Source: JBFMAI01 sp040755725 (GTDB lineage: Bacteria; Planctomycetota; Phycisphaerae; UBA1845; Fen-1342). From it: DNA of 64,000 bases. Below the pieces are notes generated by a model that saw only the letters and a program-made list of their open reading frames with translations, was not told the DNA's origin and ran no database searches. Position numbers and translations under genes: made by a program. The stretch is from contig JBFMAI010000031.1 in the NCBI GenBank assembly GCA_040755725.1, positions 1 to 64,000 on the forward strand, read 5' to 3'. This document shows positions 1 through 9,692 of this stretch, piece by piece (position 1 is the stretch's first letter; every line of letters begins with the position of its first letter).

Positions 1-1
1 C

Positions 2-58
2 GCCGCGATCACCGAAAAGTCAAAACCCGAACCCGCTTGCGAACCCGTGGAGAAGTAA
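2..58 (+). CDS. C-terminal tail of an upstream gene (partial)
   Basis: An open frame enters from the left edge and stops at TAA (56-58), giving the 18-residue tail AAITEKSKPEPACEPVEK. It is too short to identify. Because tandem repeats resembling an IS21-type terminus follow directly, it could be the end of the helper ATPase or transposase gene of that element, but this is an inference from position only. Confidence 0.3.
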   Translation, partial: AAITEKSKPEPACEPVEK

Positions 59-73
59 ACATCATGCATACAA

Positions 74-119
74 CTGGCTGGTTTTAACCTGCCCACCTCT
101 GGCTGGTTTTAACCTGCCC
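74..119. repeat. Two tandem 21-bp direct repeats, possible IS21-type right end
   Basis: The 21-bp unit starting CTGGCTGGTTTTAACC occurs exactly at 74-94 and again at 99-119, separated by 4 bp. IS21-family elements carry several copies of a roughly 20-bp repeat near each end, and the TGACA at 122-126 would fit a terminal sequence. Only one end is visible, so assignment to IS21 is an inference. The GTG used by the next gene lies inside the proposed terminus. Confidence 0.45.
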
Positions 120-120
120 G

Positions 121-801
121 GTGACACGAAGAGACCTCCATGAGGCGCTCGATCTCCCCGAGAACAACCGAGTCGCCTGCTCCGAGGCTCTGGCAGAATA
201 CTGCCTTGCAAAGACTCGATCGGCACGAGACGGCATCATCGATCGCCTGGAATTGGAGACCGGCTTGCCCGGTCTCCGTCTGGAGCGGGCCCTTCGCATC
301 ATGTACTTCTTTGTTGACGAGTTCATGGACGAGCGGGATCGGGGCACCCCCGAGGACTGGGCAGCTGACCTGGTTGAGATGGACGTTATCAGCGAAAGCG
401 AGCGAGGCACGTTTCTTTCGATTCTCGCGGACTTGCAGACAAAGGTCGTTCCCCGAATCGAAAAGGTAATGAGACGACGCCGATTCGGTGCAGGCGTCAT
501 GCCATCGCTGAAATCCACCGGCGTCACTGTCGAGCTGCGAGCGGTCCAGGAGAGCACCTATAGGTGGGGCAAGTCATTGACCGAGTACCAACCGAAGATA
601 TCCGGCGTGACAGGGGTATTTTCGATAGAGATCGGCGTCACTGGTGACCGTGAGCCTTTCGCATTCCAGTGTGATGAAGAAGAGATCAATCTGCTAATAG
701 ACCAGTTCACCGCAGCCAAGACAGACCTCGCAGCTCTCAAGGAGTTTCTCAAGATTGCAGATACTGAGTCCGCGAGCAGTGAAACACCTGAGGCAGAGTA
801 G
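121..801 (+). CDS. Hypothetical protein with weak COMM-like C-terminus
   Basis: This 226-residue protein is not recognised with certainty. It is soluble, with no signal peptide. Residues 1-125 look helical. Residues 130-205 run through beta-rich sequence with a Trp (YRWGKSL) and end in an acidic amphipathic helix (FQCDEEEINLLIDQF), an order that resembles the COMM domain known mainly from eukaryotic COMMD proteins; this is a weak resemblance by eye. The GTG at 121 has no ribosome-binding site and sits at the edge of the tandem repeats, and the frame stays open back to a TAA at 85. The true start may therefore have been lost to an insertion. The gene ends 6 bp before the next one, so the three genes from 121 to 2746 probably form a unit. 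Confidence 0.6.
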   Translation: MTRRDLHEALDLPENNRVACSEALAEYCLAKTRSARDGIIDRLELETGLPGLRLERALRIMYFFVDEFMDERDRGTPEDWAADLVEMDVISESERGTFLSILADLQTKVVPRIEKVMRRRRFGAGVMPSLKSTGVTVELRAVQESTYRWGKSLTEYQPKISGVTGVFSIEIGVTGDREPFAFQCDEEEINLLIDQFTAAKTDLAALKEFLKIADTESASSETPEAE

Positions 802-807
802 GTACCG

Positions 808-1995
808 ATGTCGATTCTGTCATACACAAACCAGGTCGCGCCAGCTGAATTCTGCCGACGTTCCTACGGATTGAACGAACCGGAGGGCTCGCGTACGGAG
901 TTTCAATTGCCTGGCATGCGAATAACGGTTGCGCGAGACACTGGGCGGATCGACGATCCGTTTCACAAGTCAGGCGTAGGCCCGATGCTCGAGATTGCAC
1001 CCGCAGTCGGTGGAGGATACCGCGTCGCGGCCAAGAAAGACCTTGTTAACGCGCTCCCTAAGCGGCGCAGCTTACTCGCTACGCGTGAGTCCGAAGCTGA
1101 TCTCGGTGTGGCGGGTCTTCTATCGATGCTCGACTCCGTTAGCAGCGAGCCGAACATTCGAACGGTCCTCAGTCAAGTACGGCGGCTCCTGCAGGAGTCG
1201 GGATCCGCAGTTGCCGTTCGCATCGCGAAAAGGAAATTGGGGTCTCGTTCTCTCTCGCCCAGGAAGCGCCGTGGATTGATCGAGATCCTCGTTCAGGCGG
1301 GAGCCGTGGATCTTGTGCCAGCCATACTGGACGAGCTAGCAGGCGCAACGGCGGACGAGTACGTTCTTGGTTGCGCAATGATGCTCCGTTTGGTCAAAGT
1401 CCGCGCGGACGAGTGGGGTTCTGTCGCGCCAGCGATTCGGACTCGCCTCACCGCGCTGCTCCAAGAACCGGGCTGCGCTCCTGGACTGCGAGCTAACATT
1501 GTTCGGCAACTGACTCTTGCGCTCGGTAGTTTCGGCCACCCCGATGACACCGAGTTGCTGGTTTCTATTTTGGAAAAGGACAGAGAGTGGCTGTATGGGG
1601 AAGCAGTCGTAGGCGCTCTTTCTTTGCTTTTCTCGAACTACCCAGACTCCATACCAACACGTGCCTCTGCGCGACTTTGCGACCTAGGCGACACTCTTCT
1701 GAGAGAACTCGCTCGCCCCGCAGCACTAATGTGTCCAGATATATTCTCGCGCGTATCGCGAGTTCTGGAAGCTTTGTGCGCGCGAATGTACGAGCCCGAA
1801 GTCCAATGCGCGCTCGAGCATGTGCGCAAGTCAGAGGACGAAGCCATCACGATCAGAATGGCGAGCCATCTTCGCACTGCCTGGAACGCTCTCGCTGCTC
1901 GCGGAAAGGCGCATTGGGAAAGTCAGACTGAGACGACGTTTCGCACGGCGCTGATGGAACTGCGCAAAATCAGAGATGCCCAGGCGATGTTGTGA
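808..1995 (+). CDS. Hypothetical HEAT-like helical protein
   Basis: A 395-residue soluble protein of unknown function. Residues about 90-395 consist of repeated helix pairs with HEAT-like spacing (for example HPDDTELLVSILEKD followed by EAVVGALSLLF), suggesting an alpha-solenoid scaffold that binds another protein. Residues 1-80 are a separate, less helical segment. No catalytic motif is visible. Base composition is a little lower in G+C than the core genes, in keeping with an accessory locus. It follows the first gene by 6 bp and ends just before the third gene's proposed start, so the three are likely co-transcribed. Confidence 0.6.
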   Translation: MSILSYTNQVAPAEFCRRSYGLNEPEGSRTEFQLPGMRITVARDTGRIDDPFHKSGVGPMLEIAPAVGGGYRVAAKKDLVNALPKRRSLLATRESEADLGVAGLLSMLDSVSSEPNIRTVLSQVRRLLQESGSAVAVRIAKRKLGSRSLSPRKRRGLIEILVQAGAVDLVPAILDELAGATADEYVLGCAMMLRLVKVRADEWGSVAPAIRTRLTALLQEPGCAPGLRANIVRQLTLALGSFGHPDDTELLVSILEKDREWLYGEAVVGALSLLFSNYPDSIPTRASARLCDLGDTLLRELARPAALMCPDIFSRVSRVLEALCARMYEPEVQCALEHVRKSEDEAITIRMASHLRTAWNALAARGKAHWESQTETTFRTALMELRKIRDAQAML

Positions 1996-2011
1996 CGGGG
2001 AGGGCTGTAAC

Positions 2012-2746
2012 GTGCCGGCATTGCTCGGACCGGAAACTATCGGCTGCGAGTTCCAGGCAGGTTTTCTTTTTTTCCAACTTCGAAAGGCGAGCGAGCGGGG
2101 CAGGTACGTCTGGCACGTCGGCATGTTCGACGAATCCGGTGTTTACGCGGACAACTCGCCTCTGCTCGTGCTGGACTGGCCCGTCGAAAGCGATGGCGAT
2201 TGGGTTCAACATGAAGTGGGCGGGCACGCAACAAGATGCGCTGTTCTTGTGACGGCAGATCTGGCGATCGGTTGGTTTGCGGAGCTATTCAGCGACCGCG
2301 CCTACGTCTATCGAATCGCCTGCGACGAGGCGCGCAAAATCCTGGGTCGAACGATTCAGATGTCAACTGGCAGCGTGCCCGATATCCTGTACACACCACA
2401 TCCGTCTCGAGCCACGGATTTCAAATATGAGGGGGACCCCAACCGTGCATTCCCCTTCAGGGGTTCGTGCTGCGGGTTCGTTGAGCACTGCTTCGAGACG
2501 GCGCAGTTCGATGTCGTAGACGAAAAAAAGCTGCCGGAACTATGCCTCGAAGATGCGGCGATCGCGATTGCGATGTTCTACGATCGGGAACGCCCACCGC
2601 GGGTCCACCACGTTCCCGGGCTTCTGGAAAGGAAGGGCATCTCGCCCCCGTACACCTTTCTCCAGCCGGGTTACCACCTTGTAGCCTGTCGTAGCAAAGA
2701 ACCACTTCCGGTTCGAATCGACTCATTCGACTCCGCCTTCACATAA
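2012..2746 (+). CDS. Hypothetical protein, possible permuted papain (LRAT/NlpC-like) fold
   Basis: Starting at GTG 2012 the protein has 244 residues. This start is preferred because GGGGAGGG lies 7 bp upstream and it clears the preceding stop codon; an in-frame ATG at 1976 overlaps the upstream gene instead. A WHVGMF motif (His about 35) comes before SCCGFVEHCF (Cys about 153/154). That His-before-Cys order, and the resemblance to the NCEHFV box of LRAT proteins, suggest a permuted NlpC/P60-type thiol hydrolase or acyltransferase. The His-Cys spacing is longer than usual for LRAT, so this remains a hypothesis. No signal peptide or membrane segment is seen. Confidence 0.55.
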   Translation: MPALLGPETIGCEFQAGFLFFQLRKASERGRYVWHVGMFDESGVYADNSPLLVLDWPVESDGDWVQHEVGGHATRCAVLVTADLAIGWFAELFSDRAYVYRIACDEARKILGRTIQMSTGSVPDILYTPHPSRATDFKYEGDPNRAFPFRGSCCGFVEHCFETAQFDVVDEKKLPELCLEDAAIAIAMFYDRERPPRVHHVPGLLERKGISPPYTFLQPGYHLVACRSKEPLPVRIDSFDSAFT

Positions 2747-2979
2747 CGGCCGTTCGGGAACGCGGCCTGCTGTACTGGGCCACTCTATACTCCGTGGGAT
2801 CCCGGGCTTCGACGGGACAACGGCCCGTGCTTCTGCGCAGTACTTTCCCGAGTAACGAGTAAACCATTCTGTTAACGCCACGCGTATATAACAAGTAGCG
2901 GGCCGCGCTGGCCCGAACACGCCAGACGACGCACCGGTCGCCAAGCGAAGGGTGAGGCGGGATCAGAACTGCGGGGCAA
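2747..2979. other. Gap between convergent accessory genes
   Basis: About 230 bp with no supported gene. The right half holds the left copy of an 81-bp direct repeat (2871-2951). The remainder shows no recognisable terminator, promoter or RNA. Confidence 0.6.
2871..2951. repeat. 81-bp direct repeat flanking DUF3800 gene, left copy
   Basis: This segment matches 4805-4885 at 74 of 81 positions in the same orientation. It begins GTTAACGCC and includes a small hairpin, CGGGCC/GGCCCG. Read on the minus strand it encodes a peptide like the end of the IS1380-type remnant (ATGASSGVFGPARPAT here against ATGASSGSFGPARPAT in the right copy), so both copies probably derive from the 3' end of such an element. 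Confidence 0.8.
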
Positions 2980-4785
2980 TCAGGTCGTGGCGTCGCCGCC
3001 TTGCCCGGCCTGAGACTTCGCGTGAGCCAGTACAGCGCCAATAGCGGCCTGGCGTGAATCGGCCGAGAACAATGGACCGTTCGGCCTGAGCATGGCCGCA
3101 TACGAGCCGTCGGACATCAGCATGGACGCTACCTTGAGGCCATCGACCTCGTGTTCCTCGTAAATCTGCTCGAACATGCCCGACGAGATCGCTCGGCCGA
3201 CGCGCTCCTTCGCACGATCGGCCGCCCGCACGAGGTCCGGTAGATCGACGAACTGCTGCTCCGCCTCGGTGACGAAAACGATGATCGTTCGCGCGAGTTC
3301 AGCGACAGATCTGAGCGCGTCGATAAGCTCAAAACCGTCACGCTCCTCGAATCGGCGGATCTGAAACGGCTCAGTTAGTGGGCCTGCCCCGGCTGCTTCC
3401 AGCCATGCTTGCGCACTGTCTTCGGTGTGAAAGAGCAGAGTTGCCACACCGCCGCGTTCTTTCAGATCTTCTCGTTCGACGCAGTACAAGAAGCCTGTCT
3501 CACGACCAACCAATGCATAGATGGGAAAGTGGAGCCCGTAGCCCGTTGATTGTTCGGGCTGTTTGCCCACGGACACGCTTGGCATGAGCGGCGCGGGGTC
3601 AGGCGGAACAGGTGTCGTGGTGCTTTCGGCGGTCTGGGCTAGCGGACCGAGCTTGGCTTTGATGTCAGGAACCAGAAAGTGCCGGCATAGCGATGACAGC
3701 ACCTTGTCAGAACCCACAAATGAACCGGTCCGCGGATCGTCAGACAAGAGCGACGGCACAGTTCGCAGCGCGAGTTGAACGTCGGCCGGCGACGCCCTTT
3801 GTCCCGCTATTGCGATCTCTGCCCAATGCCGGATGCTGCCGGCAAGCACATCCGCAGCCTGGATAAGCGAGTTCGACTTCGACTGGGTCGTTTCGAATTC
3901 GGTCAGATGACGGATGGGAGCCTCCAGCATCAGGCCGTATGGATAGGCCGTCTTGACTGAACCCGGCTCACGCAACACGGCGAATAGTCGCTTGAAACCG
4001 TCCTGATACGCGTGCGATTCATCGTGAACGAACTTCAGAGGTCGAAACAGGCCCGCCCGTGCCGCAAGCTCGACCGCGACGAAGATTGCTGCGAGCGCGG
4101 GGTGGTTCAAGGTGTCGCCGAACTTTCCAATCAGGGTTTCCTCGGCCTCGATCCGCGCGATTTCCTCAATCTGTGGACGGCATCCTTCCAGTAGCTCGGC
4201 GAGCTCAGCATTCACGCGACTTCTCACGGCGGCAACGACGACGTCCAGCGCGGCCTCGAGAGCCACCGGTGAGGGGGCGCGATACGCATTCGCGAAGGTG
4301 TTCAACTCGTCGTCCGTGAGTTTGTCGTAGAGCGTGTTAGCGAACTCCTGCTTGGTCTTCGTGTCAGGAATGAAACCCTCTGACACCTTCGGGTTGTCCC
4401 GCGGGTCTAGGAACGTCTCGACGATCTTTCCGGCAATGCAGAATCGCTTCTCCGCGACGACGAAGAAGGGAATACAGCGCAACCTGATGAGGGTATCGAG
4501 CAGGCTCACCAAGCCCAGCTTGTTCCGCTCGCTTCGCAACAGCGAAGCCGACTTCAGCTCAGGGACCTGAGCCGAGTAGCGCTGGCGGTGAAGTTCTACC
4601 TGAGCCGCCGCCTCGGGGATCGCCCTGTATGGGACGGCCCATGCGGCGAGCACGTAGAACGGCTGGGCAGGGTCCACGTAGTTTGGGCCGCTGTTCCCAG
4701 CCTCGTCGCAGTAGATCACGGCCTCTGGGGCGCTGACGTTCTCGAACGGCGGCGGATCATCCCGGCTCTCGTTCATCGGGTGCAT
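2980..4785 (-). CDS. DUF3800 domain protein with large C-terminal extension
   Basis: A 601-residue protein. The ATG at 4785 has GGAGG a few bases upstream. Residues about 18-330 show DUF3800 landmarks: the N-terminal acidic strand IYCDEAGNSG, a later FVHDES, and LIQAADVLAGS near the end of the domain. DUF3800 is thought to have an RNase H-like fold and recurs on mobile elements and in defence regions, but its activity is not established. Residues about 400-601 form a further region (YGLHFPIYALVGRETGFLY onward) that I do not recognise. The gene runs opposite to its left neighbours and is bracketed by two copies of an 81-bp repeat, so it looks like an acquired unit. Confidence 0.75.
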   Translation of the reverse strand: MHPMNESRDDPPPFENVSAPEAVIYCDEAGNSGPNYVDPAQPFYVLAAWAVPYRAIPEAAAQVELHRQRYSAQVPELKSASLLRSERNKLGLVSLLDTLIRLRCIPFFVVAEKRFCIAGKIVETFLDPRDNPKVSEGFIPDTKTKQEFANTLYDKLTDDELNTFANAYRAPSPVALEAALDVVVAAVRSRVNAELAELLEGCRPQIEEIARIEAEETLIGKFGDTLNHPALAAIFVAVELAARAGLFRPLKFVHDESHAYQDGFKRLFAVLREPGSVKTAYPYGLMLEAPIRHLTEFETTQSKSNSLIQAADVLAGSIRHWAEIAIAGQRASPADVQLALRTVPSLLSDDPRTGSFVGSDKVLSSLCRHFLVPDIKAKLGPLAQTAESTTTPVPPDPAPLMPSVSVGKQPEQSTGYGLHFPIYALVGRETGFLYCVEREDLKERGGVATLLFHTEDSAQAWLEAAGAGPLTEPFQIRRFEERDGFELIDALRSVAELARTIIVFVTEAEQQFVDLPDLVRAADRAKERVGRAISSGMFEQIYEEHEVDGLKVASMLMSDGSYAAMLRPNGPLFSADSRQAAIGAVLAHAKSQAGQGGDATT

Positions 4786-4804
4786 GATAACCTCCAACCA
4801 CCTG

Positions 4805-4885
4805 GTTAACGCCGCGCGTATGTAACCAGTAGCGGGCCGCGCTGGCCCGAAACTGCCAGACGACGCACCGGTCGCGAAGCGAAGG
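4805..4885. repeat. 81-bp direct repeat flanking DUF3800 gene, right copy
   Basis: Partner of 2871-2951, with 7 mismatches over 81 bp. It lies 20 bp upstream of the DUF3800 start codon and coincides with the 3' end of the IS1380-type transposase remnant, which gives the likely origin of the repeat. Confidence 0.8.
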
Positions 4886-5440
4886 CCGTCGTGGGCAAGC
4901 CCGAAAGGAGCCCGCAATGCCAGCGCCAACATCGACCGAGCGACTCGCGTCCATCCTCCACGACGCGACCCGCGACCTTGAAGAGCTTCAAGCGGATGGT
5001 TCTGGCCTGGGCGGCGTGCAACTCGGTGTCCGGCAGCGCCGTCCGTCGGAGGGTCTCGACGAGGACGTAGGCCGCCGCCGAGAGTAGCACGCGGAACTGG
5101 TTGGCCAGGAAGGCGTGGTAACTGGCGCGGTCGGCGAACAGCGCGAGCTGCTGCTCCTTGATGCGGTTCTTCATGTCGCCGCGGGCCACGTACAACTCGT
5201 CGTAAATCTGGGCCGCCGGCGGCCCCGTCAGATTGGTCACCACGAAGCGCACGTTGGGGCCTTCGGGCAGGTGCTCGGCCTTGACGATCACCCGGCGCCG
5301 GCGGTCCCAGGTCTTGGCGGCGTAATGCAGTTCGTGGAAGTTCCGCACTTCTTCTTGCGTGGCCTGGAATTGTGTCTTCGCCGCCGCCGGACGGAGCCAA
5401 GAAGGCCGAGTTCGGGTGTGCTTTCTGGGCCGGCGCGTGC
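4805..5440 (-). pseudogene. IS1380-type transposase, C-terminal fragment
   Basis: The minus-strand frame contains the conserved C-terminal part of IS1380-family DDE transposases: TWDRRRRVIVKAEHLPEG, RFVVTNLTG, ARGDMKNRIKEQQLALFA and LANQFRVLLSAAAYVLVETL. The catalytic N-terminal two-thirds is missing upstream of about 5440. Near 4965 the homologous reading passes to another frame, so the C-terminus is also frameshifted. It cannot encode an active transposase. It shares its 3' end with the repeat on the far side of the DUF3800 gene, which suggests that two copies of the element once lay here. Confidence 0.75.
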
Positions 5441-5687
5441 TGAACTGCATCCAGGTGTAGGCCCCCAACGCTGAACAACGGTGCCGGCGGGTTGACCAGC
5501 GGGTGTACGATCGGGTGGGGCCGGGCCCGGACGACTGGGTGGCCACGCCGGCGGTGCGGCGGAAGTTTGCGTGGGGTGGCACTGGCGGCTCCTCCGCCGG
5601 CGGGTGGTTGATGCTGTTGGAGCTTGAGGGGAGCATCGGCGTCCCGGCGCGCATACGGTTGTGGGGAGCATCGGCGACCCGCCGGTG

Positions 5688-5747
5688 GACACGGTGCTGT
5701 GCAAGTACGCCTGGGACCTGGACTTGGCGGGACTGAACGGGGCTGCT
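5688..5747 (+). pseudogene. Rhs/YD-repeat fragment
   Basis: A plus-strand frame reads VLCKYAWDLDLAGLNGA, close to the YxWGLDLSG core signature of Rhs-repeat proteins, but it continues for only a few codons on either side. It is best read as debris of a former Rhs gene in a degraded region. Confidence 0.3.
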
Positions 5748-5834
5748 GTGGCATCCCGGCGCGCCGGGACCGGTGGAGCGGTAATCCGAGCTGCGACCGT
5801 CAGGGAGCGGGGGACGCTCAGCGCGTTGTCCAGT

Positions 5835-5891
5835 GCAGCGGCTCGCCACAGCGAGTCGCCTTTGGCGACCGGGCTCCGTACCGGCTGTGGG
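5835..5891 (+). repeat. Family A palindromic intergenic repeat, copy 1
   Basis: About 55 bp beginning GCAGCGGCTCGCCACAGCGA, containing two adjacent hairpins: CTCGC/GCGAG and GTCGCC-TTT-GGCGAC. The same sequence recurs at 20442-20498 and, inverted, at 22092-22145. It resembles REP-type elements in size, palindromy and intergenic placement. Confidence 0.85.
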
Positions 5892-5973
5892 CATCCGCGA
5901 ACGCCGGACTCCCGCCACGGCGGGCAAGCTCCGGTCCGGCGCTACTGAGCAATGGCCGGCACGGAGGCCGGCG

Positions 5974-7920
<1,947 letters not shown>

Positions 7921-8426
7921 CGCCTTCTCCATATGAGTGAGGTGCCGCCGCCCAGCCTTGGGCGCAGCATGTCCGGGGGGCCAACCGGCAAGCCGGGTAC
8001 CAAGAGACCGGCGACGCAGATTTGCACGTAAGATCTTTTACGGCATAATCTTGTGCCGGTTCGGCGGCGCGATGGTCCACGTCGAGTTTCCTGCCAAAGT
8101 GACAGCCGCACGCCCCCGCGGCAGAACCCCCGCATTCTCTGGGGGCCGGCGTCGGCGAGCGCCAGTATCCGCGAGCGCTCACGGAAATGCCCCGCTCCGG
8201 TCGCTTGTATGTTCCAGCCGGTGCCGAGCACCGCGCAGCTTCGGCAGTGGCGTTCAACTTGCGTCTCGCGCGTTGGGACGCGGTCGAGGCCGCGCGCCCG
8301 CCCGTCGTCCGGGCGCGCAGTTCAGCAGCGGCTCGACCAGCCGTTGTGTCGGGCTAGGACCTGCCCTATACTACGTGGCTCGCCTGCCCGAGGGCCAGGC
8401 GGCTGAACCCAGACGAGGAACGGACC
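7921..8426. other. Divergent intergenic region, dnaK and rplU
   Basis: About 500 bp separate the two divergent genes. The rplU promoter lies at its right end. An AT-rich patch at 8021-8053 probably carries the dnaK promoter, but no convincing -35/-10 pair could be fixed. No ORF with support is present. Confidence 0.5.
8344..8372 (+). promoter_or_regulatory. Housekeeping-type promoter for rplU
   Basis: TTGTGT (8344-8349) and TATACT (8367-8372) are separated by 17 bp, matching the spacing of vegetative sigma-factor promoters. Transcription would begin near 8380, leaving a leader of about 50 nt before the GTG. Confidence 0.55.
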
Positions 8427-8741
8427 GTGTACGCGATCTTTGACGACGGCGGCAAGCAGTACAAGGTGGCCCCGGGTGACGTGGTGCTGGTCGAGACCCG
8501 CGACCGGCCCGAGGGCGAATCCCAAATCACCTTCGACAAGGTGCTCATGGTCGGCGAGGGGGCTGGCAGCCGCATTGGCACGCCCTGGGTGGACGGCGCC
8601 ACCGTCACCGGGACCGTGCTGGAGGAGCTGAAGACCCCGAAGGTCCGCGGCGTGAAGTTCTCGCGGCGCAAGGGCTACATGAAACGCTGGGGCCACCGGC
8701 AGACCATGCTTAAGGTGCGGATCGCCGAGATTCATGCCTGA
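8427..8741 (+). CDS. rplU: 50S ribosomal protein L21
   Basis: A 104-residue L21, a large-subunit protein that binds 23S rRNA. It starts at GTG with GAGGA 9 bp upstream and contains the family features YAIFDDGGKQYKV at the N-terminus and the basic C-terminal stretch VKFSRRKGYMKRWGHRQ. rpmA (L27), the usual partner, does not follow. Instead the next gene, for a secreted protein, overlaps its last 8 bp. Confidence 0.97.
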   Translation: MYAIFDDGGKQYKVAPGDVVLVETRDRPEGESQITFDKVLMVGEGAGSRIGTPWVDGATVTGTVLEELKTPKVRGVKFSRRKGYMKRWGHRQTMLKVRIAEIHA

Positions 8742-9348
8742 AGTCCACTCTCGGAACGACGCGGCGCGACGGTCGGCGTGGCTGGTCGTCGCGTTTTGCT
8801 GCGCGGCGGCCGCGGGCCAGCCGCCGGCGTCACTGCCGGCGACGCAACCGGCGGTGGAGACGCTCGCCGCCGCCCGTCAGCGGCTCAGTCGGACCGCGTC
8901 CAAGGAGCGGACGCGAAGCGATCGGGCGCTTCTGGCCGGGCTGGAGCTGGCCTTGGCCCTTGGTCGTGCCGACGGCACGGCGGCGGGCAACCTTATCGAC
9001 GTGGTGGGCTACCAGTCGCTGCCCTTGACGGGACCGTTGCTGGAGCGGCCCGCCAAGCCCGTTCCGGCCAAGGAGGTGTCCCGCGTTGTCGCGGCGCGGT
9101 CGCCGCTGGATCTCGCGCACCTTACCCTCGATCAGGTTCTTGTCGCCACGCGGGCCCAGTTGCAGTCCGAGTTCCCCGCCGTCGCCGCATGGATGCTGCC
9201 GCAGGACCTGGCCGTCGTCTTTCGCCCGTTTCCGAATGGGCGCGCCGGCTGGATCAGGCAGCCGGCGTGTGTGGTCGTGCGTTTGCGCGGCGAGCGGGCG
9301 ACGGTGATCGGCGGGAACCTGTTGGAGGCCTTAGGGATCGCCCCGTGA
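8734..9348 (+). CDS. Hypothetical secreted protein
   Basis: A 204-residue protein overlapping rplU by 8 bp, so probably translationally coupled to it. Residues about 15-30 (SAWLVVAFCCAAAAGQ) form a signal peptide, followed by a Pro/Ala/Thr-rich linker and a globular region from about residue 50 with no motif I recognise. No lipobox or membrane anchor is evident beyond the signal. The position inside a ribosomal-protein transcript is unusual for an exported protein. Confidence 0.7.
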   Translation: MPEVHSRNDAARRSAWLVVAFCCAAAAGQPPASLPATQPAVETLAAARQRLSRTASKERTRSDRALLAGLELALALGRADGTAAGNLIDVVGYQSLPLTGPLLERPAKPVPAKEVSRVVAARSPLDLAHLTLDQVLVATRAQLQSEFPAVAAWMLPQDLAVVFRPFPNGRAGWIRQPACVVVRLRGERATVIGGNLLEALGIAP

Positions 9349-9692
9349 TCGCCGGGCGATTCCGCCCCCGGGTCCCGCGAGCAGCGGGCGGGGAGGTGAT
9401 CGCGGGGGCTTTGCGCGTTTCCATGTGACGGCGGAGCGGATTCGCATACGCCCGGGGGACTGACCGCGGCCGCGGCCCCGCTTGGGTCGCGGTCAAGCTT
9501 GGCGCCGGGGAGTCGCCGGGGCTAGAATACAAATGGCATCTCGGATGGCGCGCGGGCTACAGCGCAAGACAAGGCGACCGGGACCAGGACTGGTCATGTC
9601 GCCGCGGGGAGCCGAGCGCCAGCGGCCCTGGAAACCGGCGGCGGGCGGCCGACGCAGGACGCGGCTGCGGGGCCGGCGAAAGGAGTAGCGAC
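9349..9692. other. Intergenic region with promoter
   Basis: About 340 bp without a supported gene. Its right half holds the promoter at 9499-9528 and a leader of roughly 155 nt for the next gene. Confidence 0.5.
9499..9528 (+). promoter_or_regulatory. Putative promoter for zinc-ribbon gene
   Basis: TTGGCG (9499-9504) and TAGAAT (9523-9528) are 18 bp apart in otherwise GC-rich sequence. Confidence 0.45.

Larger units (their letters stand above)
5441..5973. other. Gene-poor remnant region between IS fragment and dnaK
   Basis: About 530 bp without an intact gene. It contains an Rhs-like scrap at 5688-5747 and a palindromic repeat copy at 5835-5891. The rest is GC-rich sequence with no ORF I can support. 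Confidence 0.6.

Noticed and set aside
2741..2951. Integron attC-like sites around the DUF3800 gene (GTTAAC at the repeat edge, TAAC after a stop codon)
   Set aside because: The ends do not pair as attC arms should, the third core base is not a purine, and the repeat is better explained as the 3' end of an IS1380-type gene.
7921..8426. CIRCE operator upstream of dnaK
   Set aside because: No TTAGCACTC/GAGTGCTAA inverted repeat is present on either strand.
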